64,000 bases of DNA from CAG-1782 sp964418255 (lineage in GTDB: Bacteria > Bacillota > Clostridia > Christensenellales > DTU072): assembly GCA_964418255.1 (NCBI GenBank), contig CAYQKV010000001.1, positions 186,001-250,000 of the forward strand. The letters run 5' to 3'. The position numbers and the translations under genes are program-made. The notes below the pieces were generated by a model, which worked only from the letters and a program-made list of their open reading frames with translations, was not told the DNA's origin and made no database searches. Of this stretch, positions 16,993-25,140 are shown piece by piece (positions within the stretch are counted from its first letter, which is position 1; the number at the start of each line of letters is the position of its first letter).

Positions 16993-18384
16993 TTAGTTGT
17001 ATAAACTGTTTTGCGGAATGTCGGGCAACTGAGCGATTGACTTAGCCAAATCTTCGTCGGTGGGGATATAGTCCGTCATCGTTCCGTCGTTAAACGATTT
17101 GTATGCGGTCAGGTCGAAATAACCCGTTCCCGTCAAACCGAAGAGAATAACTTTCTTTTCGCCCGTTTCTTTACATTTCAACGCTTCGTCCATAGCGACC
17201 TTGATAGCGTGCGCGCTTTCCGGCGCGGGGAAAATTCCTTCGCATTTAGTGAATTTTTCCGCAGCTTCGAAGACTTTTGTCTGCTCTACCGAAGTAGCTT
17301 CCATATATCCGTCGTGATAGAGTTTACTGAGTATCGGGCTCATCCCGTGGTATCTAAGTCCACCCGCGTGATTGGAAGAAGGCATAAAGTTACTTCCGAG
17401 GGTGTACATCTTTGCAAGAGGAGTCATTTTGCCCGTATCGCAGAAGTCGTATTTATAAACGCCTCTCGTGAGAGAAGGACAACTTGCGGGTTCTACCGCA
17501 ATGAATTTGTAATCCGCCTCTCCTCTGAGTTTTTCACCCATAAACGGCGCAATCAGACCGCCGAGGTTGCTTCCGCCTCCCGCGCAACCGATTATAATAT
17601 CGGGTTTAACGCCGTATTTATCCAACGCGACTTTGCTTTCGAGACCGATAATGCTCTGATGCAACACGACCTGGTCGAGCACGCTGCCGAGGACGTAACG
17701 GGAATTCGGCACGCTCAGAGCACATTCAACCGCTTCGCTTATCGCGCAACCGAGACTTCCGCCCGTTCCGGGGAATTCTTCGAGAATTTTTCTTCCCACG
17801 TTTGTCGTATTGCTCGGGCTGGGCACCACGTTTGCTCCGTAAGTTCTCATAACCTCTTTTCTGAAAGGTTTCTGCTCGCTGCTCACCTTAACCATAAAGA
17901 CGTCGAGGGGAATTTTGTAGAACGCGCACGCCATAGACAGCGCGGTTCCCCACTGTCCGGCGCCGGTTTCTGTCGTGAGGTGGGTAATTCCCTGTTCTTT
18001 TGCGTAGTAAACCTGCGCTATTGCCGAATTGAGTTTATGCGAACCCGAAGTGTTGTTTCCCTCGAATTTATAATAAATTTCCGCGGGAGTATCGAGTTCT
18101 TTTTCCAACCAATACGCTCTTACGAGTGGCGACGGACGGAACATTTTATAAAAATCTCTGATTCCTTCGGGTATTTCTATATACTGCGTCGTCTGGTCGA
18201 GTTCCTGTTTTATCAATTCGTCGCAGAAAACGGGTCTGAGGTCGTCCGCGGTAGCCGGTTGAAGGGTAGCGGGGTTAAGATAAGGCGCGTGTTTATCTTT
18301 CATATCCGCTCTGAGGTTATACCAACATTTAGGCAATTCCTGTTCCGATAAGTAAATCTTTGTAGGAATGTTCTTCTGTTTCAT
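16993..18384 (-). CDS. trpB: Tryptophan synthase beta chain, TrpB2 type
   Basis: A 463-residue PLP enzyme, longer than canonical TrpB (~400) and with the extended N-terminus typical of TrpB2. The PLP lysine lies in NNTSGSHKLNSA, the reactive Glu region is TETGAGQWGTA, and the phosphate cup is CAGGGSNLGG. TrpB2 condenses indole with serine to give Trp and usually works without tight TrpA partnership. No trpA or other trp gene is nearby, so indole salvage is the likely job (inference). Expression is controlled by the Trp T-box upstream. Confidence 0.92.
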   Translation of the reverse strand: MKQKNIPTKIYLSEQELPKCWYNLRADMKDKHAPYLNPATLQPATADDLRPVFCDELIKQELDQTTQYIEIPEGIRDFYKMFRPSPLVRAYWLEKELDTPAEIYYKFEGNNTSGSHKLNSAIAQVYYAKEQGITHLTTETGAGQWGTALSMACAFYKIPLDVFMVKVSSEQKPFRKEVMRTYGANVVPSPSNTTNVGRKILEEFPGTGGSLGCAISEAVECALSVPNSRYVLGSVLDQVVLHQSIIGLESKVALDKYGVKPDIIIGCAGGGSNLGGLIAPFMGEKLRGEADYKFIAVEPASCPSLTRGVYKYDFCDTGKMTPLAKMYTLGSNFMPSSNHAGGLRYHGMSPILSKLYHDGYMEATSVEQTKVFEAAEKFTKCEGIFPAPESAHAIKVAMDEALKCKETGEKKVILFGLTGTGYFDLTAYKSFNDGTMTDYIPTDEDLAKSIAQLPDIPQNSLYN

Positions 18385-18413
18385 TTTTCTTATTCTCCTT
18401 TTATTTTTTTATG

Positions 18414-18660
18414 AAAAAACGGTGAACTCGCTTTGGGACGAATTCACCGTGTTGCCACCCAATTTCATAACCTGTTAAAGCTACCTCTTTACTCGATACT
18501 ATCATATCGATTCCCTGTTACGTCGGAACCACGTCGGAAACTACTCGAATTCTTTCGCCCCCGCCCTCAATAGTCCATTCGGCATATCTCCGCTATTTCG
18601 TCGCACCAACCCGAAACTCTCTGAAAACCTCGAAACGCTTACTACTCTATCTCAACGGTT
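18414..18660 (-). promoter_or_regulatory. T-box leader, Trp specifier (TGG)
   Basis: Reading the minus strand, Stem I has the AG bulge CAGAGAG and GGTTGGTGCGA loop. The specifier codon TGG lies at 18575-18577 in the context GAATGGACT. The T-box sequence GGGTGGCAACACGG lies within 18449-18465. The terminator stem ACGGTGAATTCG/CGAGTTCACCGT (18419-18450) ends in a T run. Uncharged tRNA-Trp binding would favour antitermination and trpB expression. Confidence 0.93.
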
Positions 18661-18675
18661 TATTAAGTTATTTTT

Positions 18676-18704
18676 ATATTAACACCGCAAAATTCCGATG
18701 TCAA
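18676..18704 (-). promoter_or_regulatory. Promoter of the trpB T-box transcript
   Basis: TTGACA (18699-18704), 17-bp spacer, TAATAT (18676-18681), minus strand, just upstream of T-box Stem I. Confidence 0.85.
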
Positions 18705-18722
18705 ACGATTTTACAAAAAAAA

Positions 18723-19496
18723 TTAAAAATTTATTTCCGGCATATTATGGGTTGCTTTTCCACCCATAACGTAATACCCTTCGGCAAAAATCTTTCCGCA
18801 TTTCAACCCGTTTCTTAACGCGGTGAGTTTAATAAGGCTGTTATACGTTCTCATATAGACAAACCTATCCTCGTTTTTTTCGGGCACAAGCGAAACGTTC
18901 ATCATAACCGCGTGCAATTTCGCTTCGAGCGCGCCTCTGACGTTTATGAACACGTTTGGTCTTACTGTATTATAAAACGCAATCGCTTTGACGTTGAATT
19001 TTTCCGTACTAATCTCTTTCTTTCCGCTTCTTAATTCGTTTATAGCTTTGATTGTCGCTTCGGTCGTAACTTTATCGCCGCTCATCAATTCGTTCGGCGT
19101 ATTTATATCGTCGATAAACACCGCGTCGGGTTGAAATTTTGAAATAACCGCGGCAATTTCCTTTGCCATATCTTCCGTTATCTTTTCGCCTATTTTTCCG
19201 TCTTCGAAATCGAGAAATTCGACTTCTTTAACTCCGAGTACGGCGGCGGATGCCAATTCTTCCTTTCTCCGTCTTTCGGTATACTCTTCTTTCGAAACTC
19301 CCTCTTTTCTCGGTTCCGCGCTAAAATCCGTGGTAATTAAAATTTTAACTTCCTTATTTGTTTTTGCAAACTTAGCGACGGTCCCTCCCGCCGCTTTTGC
19401 AATATCTCCCGCGTGCGCCGCAATAAACAGGAATTTATTGTATTTCCTTATATCGGGCGCGGGCACTATTCTTTTTATTAAAAATCCGTAGCACAT
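18723..19496 (-). CDS. PIG-L (LmbE-like) family protein with degenerate metal site
   Basis: A 257-residue protein with the Rossmann-like PIG-L fold: a beta strand leading to IAAHAGDIAKAAGG, then the TTD strand and the PDAVFIDD strand. Active members have HPDDE near the N-terminus and a later His-rich HDxxH motif. Here the first reads HAGDI, losing the catalytic-base Asp, and the second reads DDINTPNEL with no histidine. The protein is therefore either inactive or uses other residues. The start (ATG, weak AGAG upstream) is uncertain. It lies after the 93-residue gene and its terminator. Confidence 0.6.
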   Translation of the reverse strand: MCYGFLIKRIVPAPDIRKYNKFLFIAAHAGDIAKAAGGTVAKFAKTNKEVKILITTDFSAEPRKEGVSKEEYTERRRKEELASAAVLGVKEVEFLDFEDGKIGEKITEDMAKEIAAVISKFQPDAVFIDDINTPNELMSGDKVTTEATIKAINELRSGKKEISTEKFNVKAIAFYNTVRPNVFINVRGALEAKLHAVMMNVSLVPEKNEDRFVYMRTYNSLIKLTALRNGLKCGKIFAEGYYVMGGKATHNMPEINF

Positions 19497-19509
19497 ATCT
19501 CTATATTTA

Positions 19510-19541
19510 CAAAACGGTGCGAACTTACGTCCGCACCGTTA
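19510..19541 (-). terminator. Intrinsic terminator after the 93-residue acidic protein gene
   Basis: Minus strand: AACGGTGCG and CGCACCGTT arms around a ~12-nt loop, followed by TTTTGT. It separates that gene from the PIG-L gene; leakiness would be needed for co-transcription. Confidence 0.7.
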
Positions 19542-19559
19542 TCTTCTTCAACAGACTTT

Positions 19560-19841
19560 TTACTCGTCGATTTCGTCTTTGAGTTCTTCCGAATCGTCTT
19601 GTTTCGGTTCGGAAACGGGCGAATAATCGGGCAAAGCGCCTTCCGCCTTAAATTTCTTATAGGCTTCGAGGTACTGGTCGATATAGTCGTTTTTGTATGC
19701 GTTATAATACTCGGTAAAATAATCCCTGTTTCCGTTCGCGTCAAAAACCGGTTCGGGTTTTTTCAATTCGAAAGAGTCCAGCGGATTTACGGGAGCCGGT
19801 TCCGCCACGGGTGGGGCTACTTTCTTCTTTTTCTTACACAT
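19560..19841 (-). CDS. Small charged hypothetical protein
   Basis: This 93-residue protein has a Lys-rich start (MCKKKKKV), a Pro/Val-rich linker, a central aromatic Tyr-rich helix (YFTEYYNAYKNDYIDQYLEA) and an acidic tail. No family is recognised. The start at 19839-19841 is set by GGAGGG; a second ATG four codons upstream overlaps that site. A consensus promoter and a terminator bracket it, so it is probably a real single-gene unit. Confidence 0.7.
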   Translation of the reverse strand: MCKKKKKVAPPVAEPAPVNPLDSFELKKPEPVFDANGNRDYFTEYYNAYKNDYIDQYLEAYKKFKAEGALPDYSPVSEPKQDDSEELKDEIDE

Positions 19842-19870
19842 ACAACCCTCCAATTAACAATTATATTGAA

Positions 19871-19899
19871 ATTATAACATATCGCATCATAAAACGCAA
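19871..19899 (-). promoter_or_regulatory. Promoter of the small charged protein gene
   Basis: TTGCGT (19894-19899), 17-bp spacer, TATAAT (19871-19876), minus strand. The spacer lies within an imperfect dyad CATATTGC...GCGATATG, a possible operator. Confidence 0.72.
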
Positions 19900-19921
19900 T
19901 ATGTTTTTTCACAAAATGCAA

Positions 19922-21448
19922 TTAAAACAACGCTTTTCCCGTCATTTCCTGCGGTTGTTCCACGCCCATAAGTTTAAGTAAGGTAGGCGCGACGTCCGCA
20001 AGCGTTCCGCCGCTTCTCATTTCACACTTTCTGTCCGTAACAAGCACGATAGGCACGGGGTTCGTCGTATGCGCGGTAAACGGTCCGTTTTCGTCAAACA
20101 TTTTGTCAGCGTTTCCGTGGTCCGCCGTGACGATTGCCTCTCCGCCGACGGAAATTATCGCGTCGATTACCTTTTTGAGTTGTTCGTCTACGGTTTTCAC
20201 CGCTTTAACCGCCGCGTCGAATACTCCGGTATGTCCTACCATATCGCAGTTTGCGAAATTGAGTATCATTACGTCGTATTCCCCGCTCTTTACGAGTTCC
20301 GCCGCTTTATCCGCGACTTCGATTGCGCTCATCTCCGGCTGCATATCGTACGTTGCGACCTTGGGAGACGGTATCAGCACTCTGTCCTCGTTTTCGTTGG
20401 GTTTTTCCACCCCGCCGTTAAAGAAAAACGTGACGTGCGCATATTTTTCCGTTTCCGCAATTCTCAGCTGTTTCAGTCCGCATTTCGAGAGGTATTCTCC
20501 GAGCGTATTGACGAGGCTTTGCGGTTTGAACGCCGTTTCGAGATATGCGGCAAACGACGCGTCGTACTGGGTCATTCCTACGTATGTAGGTTTCAAATAT
20601 CCCTTTTTGCGTTCGAACCCCGTAAAATTTTCCATAATAAACGCTCTCGTAATCTCTCTCGCTCTGTCGGGGCGGAAATTAAAGAATATGATACTGTCGC
20701 CTTCATCCACGGTTGCGACGGGTTTTCCGTTCTCCACAACGACCTTAGGCACGACAAACTCGTCGGTAATACCTTCCTCGTAGCTCTTTTTTACCGCCTC
20801 TACGGGATTTTCGCAAGTTTCGCCTTCGCCCATTGTCAACGCGTTATACGCTCTTTCCACTCTTTCCCAGCGATTGTCTCTGTCCATTGCGTAAAATCTT
20901 CCCATAACCGAGGCGATTTTTCCGAACTTCTCTTTTCCCATAAATTCGGCGAGCTGTTCCACGAACTCCGCGCCGCTCTTCGGAGGCACGTCACGCCCGT
21001 CAAGGAAGCAGTGTACGTAAATGTTATCGAGTCCTTCCGCTTTTGCCGTTTTGATAATTGCGAACAGGTGTTCGATATGCGAATGCACGCCGCCGTTGCT
21101 AAGCAGCCCATAGGTATGCAATTTTTTACCGTTCTTTTTCGCCGCGCGTATCGCGCCCAAAATCGCTTCGTTTTTGGCAAAATCGCCGTCTTTTATCGCT
21201 TTGGTAATTCTCGTCAGTTCCTGATAAACAACTCTGCCCGCGCCCATATTGAGGTGTCCTACTTCGCTGTTTCCCATTTGTCCGTCGGGTAAGCCCACGT
21301 CCATTCCCGACGCGCCTATCGCCGTATGGGGATATTTTTTTTCGAGACTTCTGAAATACGGCACTCCCGCCGCGGCTATCGCGTTGCCTTTCGTTTCGGG
21401 GTTGATTCCAAACCCATCGAGAATAATCAATCCGTACGTCTTTTTCAT
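19922..21448 (-). CDS. gpmI: 2,3-bisphosphoglycerate-independent phosphoglycerate mutase
   Basis: A 508-residue alkaline-phosphatase-fold enzyme. It begins KKTYGLIILDGFGINPE (metal Asp), has the phosphoserine region GNSEVGHLNMGAG, and the C-terminal metal set DMVGHTG and VTADHGNAD. It interconverts 3- and 2-phosphoglycerate using two Mn. The ATG at 21446-21448 follows AGAGGAAATAAAT. It is the last gene of pgk-tpiA-gpmI; a CGACCCGT/ACGGGTCG hairpin lies in the 77-bp gap from tpiA. Confidence 0.95.
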   Translation of the reverse strand: MKKTYGLIILDGFGINPETKGNAIAAAGVPYFRSLEKKYPHTAIGASGMDVGLPDGQMGNSEVGHLNMGAGRVVYQELTRITKAIKDGDFAKNEAILGAIRAAKKNGKKLHTYGLLSNGGVHSHIEHLFAIIKTAKAEGLDNIYVHCFLDGRDVPPKSGAEFVEQLAEFMGKEKFGKIASVMGRFYAMDRDNRWERVERAYNALTMGEGETCENPVEAVKKSYEEGITDEFVVPKVVVENGKPVATVDEGDSIIFFNFRPDRAREITRAFIMENFTGFERKKGYLKPTYVGMTQYDASFAAYLETAFKPQSLVNTLGEYLSKCGLKQLRIAETEKYAHVTFFFNGGVEKPNENEDRVLIPSPKVATYDMQPEMSAIEVADKAAELVKSGEYDVMILNFANCDMVGHTGVFDAAVKAVKTVDEQLKKVIDAIISVGGEAIVTADHGNADKMFDENGPFTAHTTNPVPIVLVTDRKCEMRSGGTLADVAPTLLKLMGVEQPQEMTGKALF

Positions 21449-21525
21449 ATTTATTTCCTCTATATTTGATAATTCGACCCGTAAAACGCAATGTCGTACG
21501 GGTCGCAAATGTTTAATCGGTTTGA

Positions 21526-22272
21526 TTAGTAGTTTACTACTTTCGCAAAATCTTCCGCTTTGAGACTTGCTCCGCCGATGAGTCCGCCGTCAATCTGCGG
21601 CATAGCCATAAGTTCGGAAGCGTTCTTCGGATTCATACTGCCGCCGTACTGGATACGGATGGAGTTTGCGCTCGCTCTTCCGTAAAGTTTTCTGATAGCC
21701 TTACGAATGATTTTAATCGTGTCGTTAGCGTCCTGAGCGGTAGCGGTTTTGCCCGTTCCGATAGCCCATACGGGTTCGTACGCGATAACGATTTTTTTCA
21801 GTTCCTGTTTGGATATATCTTTGAGCGCGCCTATCGTCTGTCTGGTAACGACTTCCGCGGTCTTTCCGCTTTCTCTTTCTTCGAGCAGTTCGCCTACGCA
21901 AACGATGACTTTAAGTCCCGCGTTAAGCGCGGCTTTCGTTCTGAGATTGACGGTTTCGTCGGTTTCTCCGAAATACTGTCTTCTCTCGCTGTGTCCGGTG
22001 ATAACGTAGCTTACTCTCATTTCTTTGAGCATCTGCGCGCTGATTTCTCCGGTAAACGCGCCTTTTTCCGCCCAATGTACGTTCTGAGCGCCGATTTTTA
22101 TATTAGAACCTCTCGCCGCTTTTCTCGCCGTCACGATGTCGGTAAAGGGAACGCAACAAACGACTTCGCACTTAGCGTCTTTAACAAGCGGAATCAAATC
22201 TTTGATGAGCTGTTTCGTTTCTTCGTTGGTTTTGTTCATTTTCCAGTTTCCTGCGATAATGTTCTTCTTCAT
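21526..22272 (-). CDS. tpiA: Triosephosphate isomerase
   Basis: A 248-residue TIM barrel. Catalytic residues are visible as Lys in AGNWKMNKT, His in ITGHSERRQYF and Glu in AYEPVWAIGTGK, with the phosphate-binding IQYGGSM and GGLIGGASL. It interconverts DHAP and GAP. It lies 42 bp after pgk in the glycolytic operon. Confidence 0.97.
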   Translation of the reverse strand: MKKNIIAGNWKMNKTNEETKQLIKDLIPLVKDAKCEVVCCVPFTDIVTARKAARGSNIKIGAQNVHWAEKGAFTGEISAQMLKEMRVSYVITGHSERRQYFGETDETVNLRTKAALNAGLKVIVCVGELLEERESGKTAEVVTRQTIGALKDISKQELKKIVIAYEPVWAIGTGKTATAQDANDTIKIIRKAIRKLYGRASANSIRIQYGGSMNPKNASELMAMPQIDGGLIGGASLKAEDFAKVVNY

Positions 22273-22314
22273 TTCAACTTTCTCCTTTTTATAATAATGT
22301 ATATTTAGATAAAA

Positions 22315-23625
22315 TTATTTTTCGTTGAGGCACGCGATGCCGGGCAAAATCTTTCCTTCGAAGAGTTCGAGGGACGCTCCGCCGCCGGTGGAAATATGCG
22401 TCATTTTATCTGCAAAACCGAGCTGTGCAACCGCCGCCGCGCTGTCTCCGCCGCCGATAATCGTCGTCGCTTCCGCGTCCGCCATAATTTTCGCAATCGC
22501 TTTCGTTCCTTCCGCGAGTATCGGGTTTTCGAATACTCCCATAGGTCCGTTCCATATCACGGTCTTTGCCGTCGAAATAACTTCCGCATAGAGTTTTCTC
22601 GTCTTTTCGCCGATGTCAACCGCCATCATATCGGCAGGTATCGCGTTTACGTCCACCGTTTTGACGTCGATAACCGCGTCAATCGGGTTCGGGAATTCTT
22701 TGGTGACAACCGCGTCTACGGGAAGATAAATCTTTTTGCCGAGTTTTTCCGCTTTTTTAAGCATATCCGCGCAATATTCGATTTTTTCGTCGTCTACGAG
22801 AGAAGTTCCGATTTCGTATCCCTGCGATTTGAGGAAGGTATAAGACATACCGCCGCCGATTATGAGCGAGTCGCATTTTTCGAGCAAATTGTCGATAACT
22901 TTAAGTTTATCCGCAACTTTCGCTCCGCCGAGCACGGCTACGAAAGGACGAACGGGATGTTCGAGCGCGTCCGCCATAACGGAAAGTTCTTTTTCAATCA
23001 GGAATCCGCAAACAGCGGTCTTGACGAAACCGTATTCTACGATTGCCGCGGTGGAAGCGTGCGAACGGTGAGCGGTTCCGAAAGCGTCGTTTACGTAAAC
23101 GTCGCAGAATTCGGACAGCGCTTTGCAGAACGCTTCGTCTCTTCCTTCTTCGCCCGCGTCGAAACGCAGGTTTTCGAGCAGGACGCATTCTCCGTCTTTA
23201 AGCGCGGCGACTTTTGCTTTTGCGTCTTCGCCTACGATATCGGTTGCAAAGGTAACTTTGCCTCCGAGCAGTTCGTTAAGTCTGTCCGCTACGGGTTTAA
23301 GCGTGAATTTTTTGATGTCTTTTTTCGCCTTTTCCAGCGCGGCTGCTTTCGCTTCCGCCTGTTCCGCTTCGGGAAGCGCGGCGATGGCTTTCTTTTCTTT
23401 TTTGTTCAATCCGAAACCGGGAGTAAAAATATTGTGGGGTTTTCCCATATGCGAGCAAAGTATTACCTTCGCTCCTTGTTCCATAAGATATTTGATGGTG
23501 GGAAGCGCGCCGTTGATACGGTTTTCGTCGGTAATTACCCCGTCCTTCATCGGAACGTTGAAATCGCATCTAACAAGGCACTTTTTGCCTTTTACGTCAA
23601 TGTCACGAATTGTTTTTTTGTTCAT
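22315..23625 (-). CDS. pgk: Phosphoglycerate kinase with an N-domain insertion
   Basis: The protein is 436 residues, about 40 longer than usual. Standard motifs are present: VRCDFNVPMKDG, FGTAHRSHAST, and the nucleotide loop GGGDSAAAV near the C-terminus. The extra length is a Lys/Ala/Glu-rich segment at about residues 63-105, after CSHMGKPHN, where most PGKs go directly from the LGRP turn to the next helix. It makes ATP from 1,3-bisphosphoglycerate. The start at 23625 follows AAAGGAG. Confidence 0.95.
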   Translation of the reverse strand: MNKKTIRDIDVKGKKCLVRCDFNVPMKDGVITDENRINGALPTIKYLMEQGAKVILCSHMGKPHNIFTPGFGLNKKEKKAIAALPEAEQAEAKAAALEKAKKDIKKFTLKPVADRLNELLGGKVTFATDIVGEDAKAKVAALKDGECVLLENLRFDAGEEGRDEAFCKALSEFCDVYVNDAFGTAHRSHASTAAIVEYGFVKTAVCGFLIEKELSVMADALEHPVRPFVAVLGGAKVADKLKVIDNLLEKCDSLIIGGGMSYTFLKSQGYEIGTSLVDDEKIEYCADMLKKAEKLGKKIYLPVDAVVTKEFPNPIDAVIDVKTVDVNAIPADMMAVDIGEKTRKLYAEVISTAKTVIWNGPMGVFENPILAEGTKAIAKIMADAEATTIIGGGDSAAAVAQLGFADKMTHISTGGGASLELFEGKILPGIACLNEK

Positions 23626-23682
23626 AAATCGTTCTCCTTTCAAAGGGTAAATATATTGCCGCCTTTACTTGCGGTCGATTAT

Positions 23683-23711
23683 ATTCTACCATTTTTTTTC
23701 TCATTAGTAAA
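23683..23711 (-). promoter_or_regulatory. Promoter of pgk-tpiA-gpmI
   Basis: TTTACT (23706-23711), 17-bp spacer, TAGAAT (23683-23688), minus strand. Confidence 0.7.
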
Positions 23712-23822
23712 CTGTTTATCGGACTTTTTTAAGTATTTTCTTTCGAAAAACCTCTTTTTTGCCATTATTTTATCTTTTAATTCCCGCTCTTTCCGCCCTT
23801 ATATTTATGCGTTTTATCTTTT

Positions 23823-24446
23823 CTACTCTATGCGGCTTAGTTTAAGGAAGTTGACGGGCGGTCTTAGGGCGAGTTCTTTATTCCTGAAATCAAACCTTTC
23901 TCCTATCTTTACGCACTCCGTTCTTCCGTCGCTTTTAATCGCGGTATCGTCGTAGAGTCCTACGAATTCCGTCCCGAAAACCGCGTGTCCTTTCGTCGCG
24001 CACATATATTCGCACCCGAACCTGTCGAAAGTGTGGTGAATAATAAAATCCGCTCCTCCGCAAACGCAATTTCCTACCTGCGGGCACAGAAAATCTTTCC
24101 CCACGCACACGCCGAACTTTCCCGCGCTCGTAGTATAAACTTTCTGACATTTTCCCATTGTTTCTTTTTCCGTCATTGCGTCGGAAATGCCTAAAAAAAT
24201 CCCTTTGTCGAACACCGCGACCGAATAATAATTGTCCTCTTCGATTTTCATTTTAGCGCAAAAAGTGATGACCGAACCGCTATCGAACGACATCGCTCTT
24301 GCAACCTTTATAGGTTGTGGAATTTCGTAATAAGACGCAAAAAGTATTTCTTTACGGTAATTTACCATTAAAATATCGCATTCCGAGCAGTCGAGCGTGG
24401 TCAGTTCTCCTGCGCTTCCTACGTTAGCCGTGCGCAATCTAATCAT
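23823..24446 (-). CDS. Carbon-nitrogen hydrolase-like protein lacking the catalytic Cys (tentative)
   Basis: A 207-residue protein whose middle resembles nitrilase-superfamily strands: YSVAVFDKGIFLGISDA, then GKFGVCVGKDFLCPQ, where active enzymes have the G-(I/V)-C-Y-D elbow. Here the nucleophile position reads VGKD. The Glu and Lys of the triad are also not evident, and the protein is ~60 residues shorter than typical. If the family call is right it is a non-catalytic homologue. It is third in the prs operon. The ribosome-binding site is weak, so the start is uncertain. Confidence 0.4.
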   Translation of the reverse strand: MIRLRTANVGSAGELTTLDCSECDILMVNYRKEILFASYYEIPQPIKVARAMSFDSGSVITFCAKMKIEEDNYYSVAVFDKGIFLGISDAMTEKETMGKCQKVYTTSAGKFGVCVGKDFLCPQVGNCVCGGADFIIHHTFDRFGCEYMCATKGHAVFGTEFVGLYDDTAIKSDGRTECVKIGERFDFRNKELALRPPVNFLKLSRIE

Positions 24447-24470
24447 ATTATTAGATATGGCGCGACCTAA

Positions 24471-25115
24471 TTATTTGTTCTTCTTTTTCCTTTTCTTTTT
24501 ATTGATAACTACGATTACGCCGACCGCAACCAGCGCCGCGAATACTCCCGCCGCGATAATTACCGCGAGTTTCTGATTATGGGTAAGTCCCGCCGTCAGA
24601 TTTTCCGCTTTTACAAACCCGAAATCGCCGCCTATAACAATCTTTCGGAAATCTCCGTAATCCTGTTCCTGTTCGATAATAACGTTTACCTTTTCTCCGT
24701 CTCTGATAATCGCTATAACTTCGCTGTTTTCGTCGTGATAACGGTACACTTTTATCTCTTCGGAAGAAGATTTTCCCGTAGCCCGCACGACCTGTATGTC
24801 GTACTCGTCCTCGCCCGCTTTCGAGTACAGATACCCGCGCGGAACAAACCCTTCGTAAAACGAATTATACTTGATTTTTATCCACTGCACGTTGTCGGCG
24901 TCCTTTATCGTTTCGCCGATTATTTCCACGGTTTCGTTGGCGTTTATGTATTCCAACACTAAATCGCTGTCATACGCCGCGTCCAAATACAGAGGCGTTT
25001 TCACAATCGTTTTTACTATATAGTTCGCGGAAGCCGCTCCGCCCGCCGCGACACAAAAAACGACGAGCAAGATTACAGCTATAACCGCAAAACCCACGCG
25101 TCGTCTATTTTTCAT
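24471..25115 (-). CDS. Membrane-anchored protein with SH3-like domains
   Basis: A 214-residue protein. It has an N-terminal membrane segment (about residues 8-30), then two bacterial SH3-like units (around KTPLYLDAAYDSDLV and EIKVYRYHDENSEVI), a second hydrophobic helix at 183-205 and a Lys-rich tail ending KKKRKKKNK. The layout suggests two membrane spans with the SH3 domains outside, where such domains often bind peptidoglycan. It lies 25 bp after prs. Confidence 0.65.
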   Translation of the reverse strand: MKNRRRVGFAVIAVILLVVFCVAAGGAASANYIVKTIVKTPLYLDAAYDSDLVLEYINANETVEIIGETIKDADNVQWIKIKYNSFYEGFVPRGYLYSKAGEDEYDIQVVRATGKSSSEEIKVYRYHDENSEVIAIIRDGEKVNVIIEQEQDYGDFRKIVIGGDFGFVKAENLTAGLTHNQKLAVIIAAGVFAALVAVGVIVVINKKKRKKKNK

Positions 25116-25140
25116 ACTATTTTCCTCCTGCTTCTTGCCT

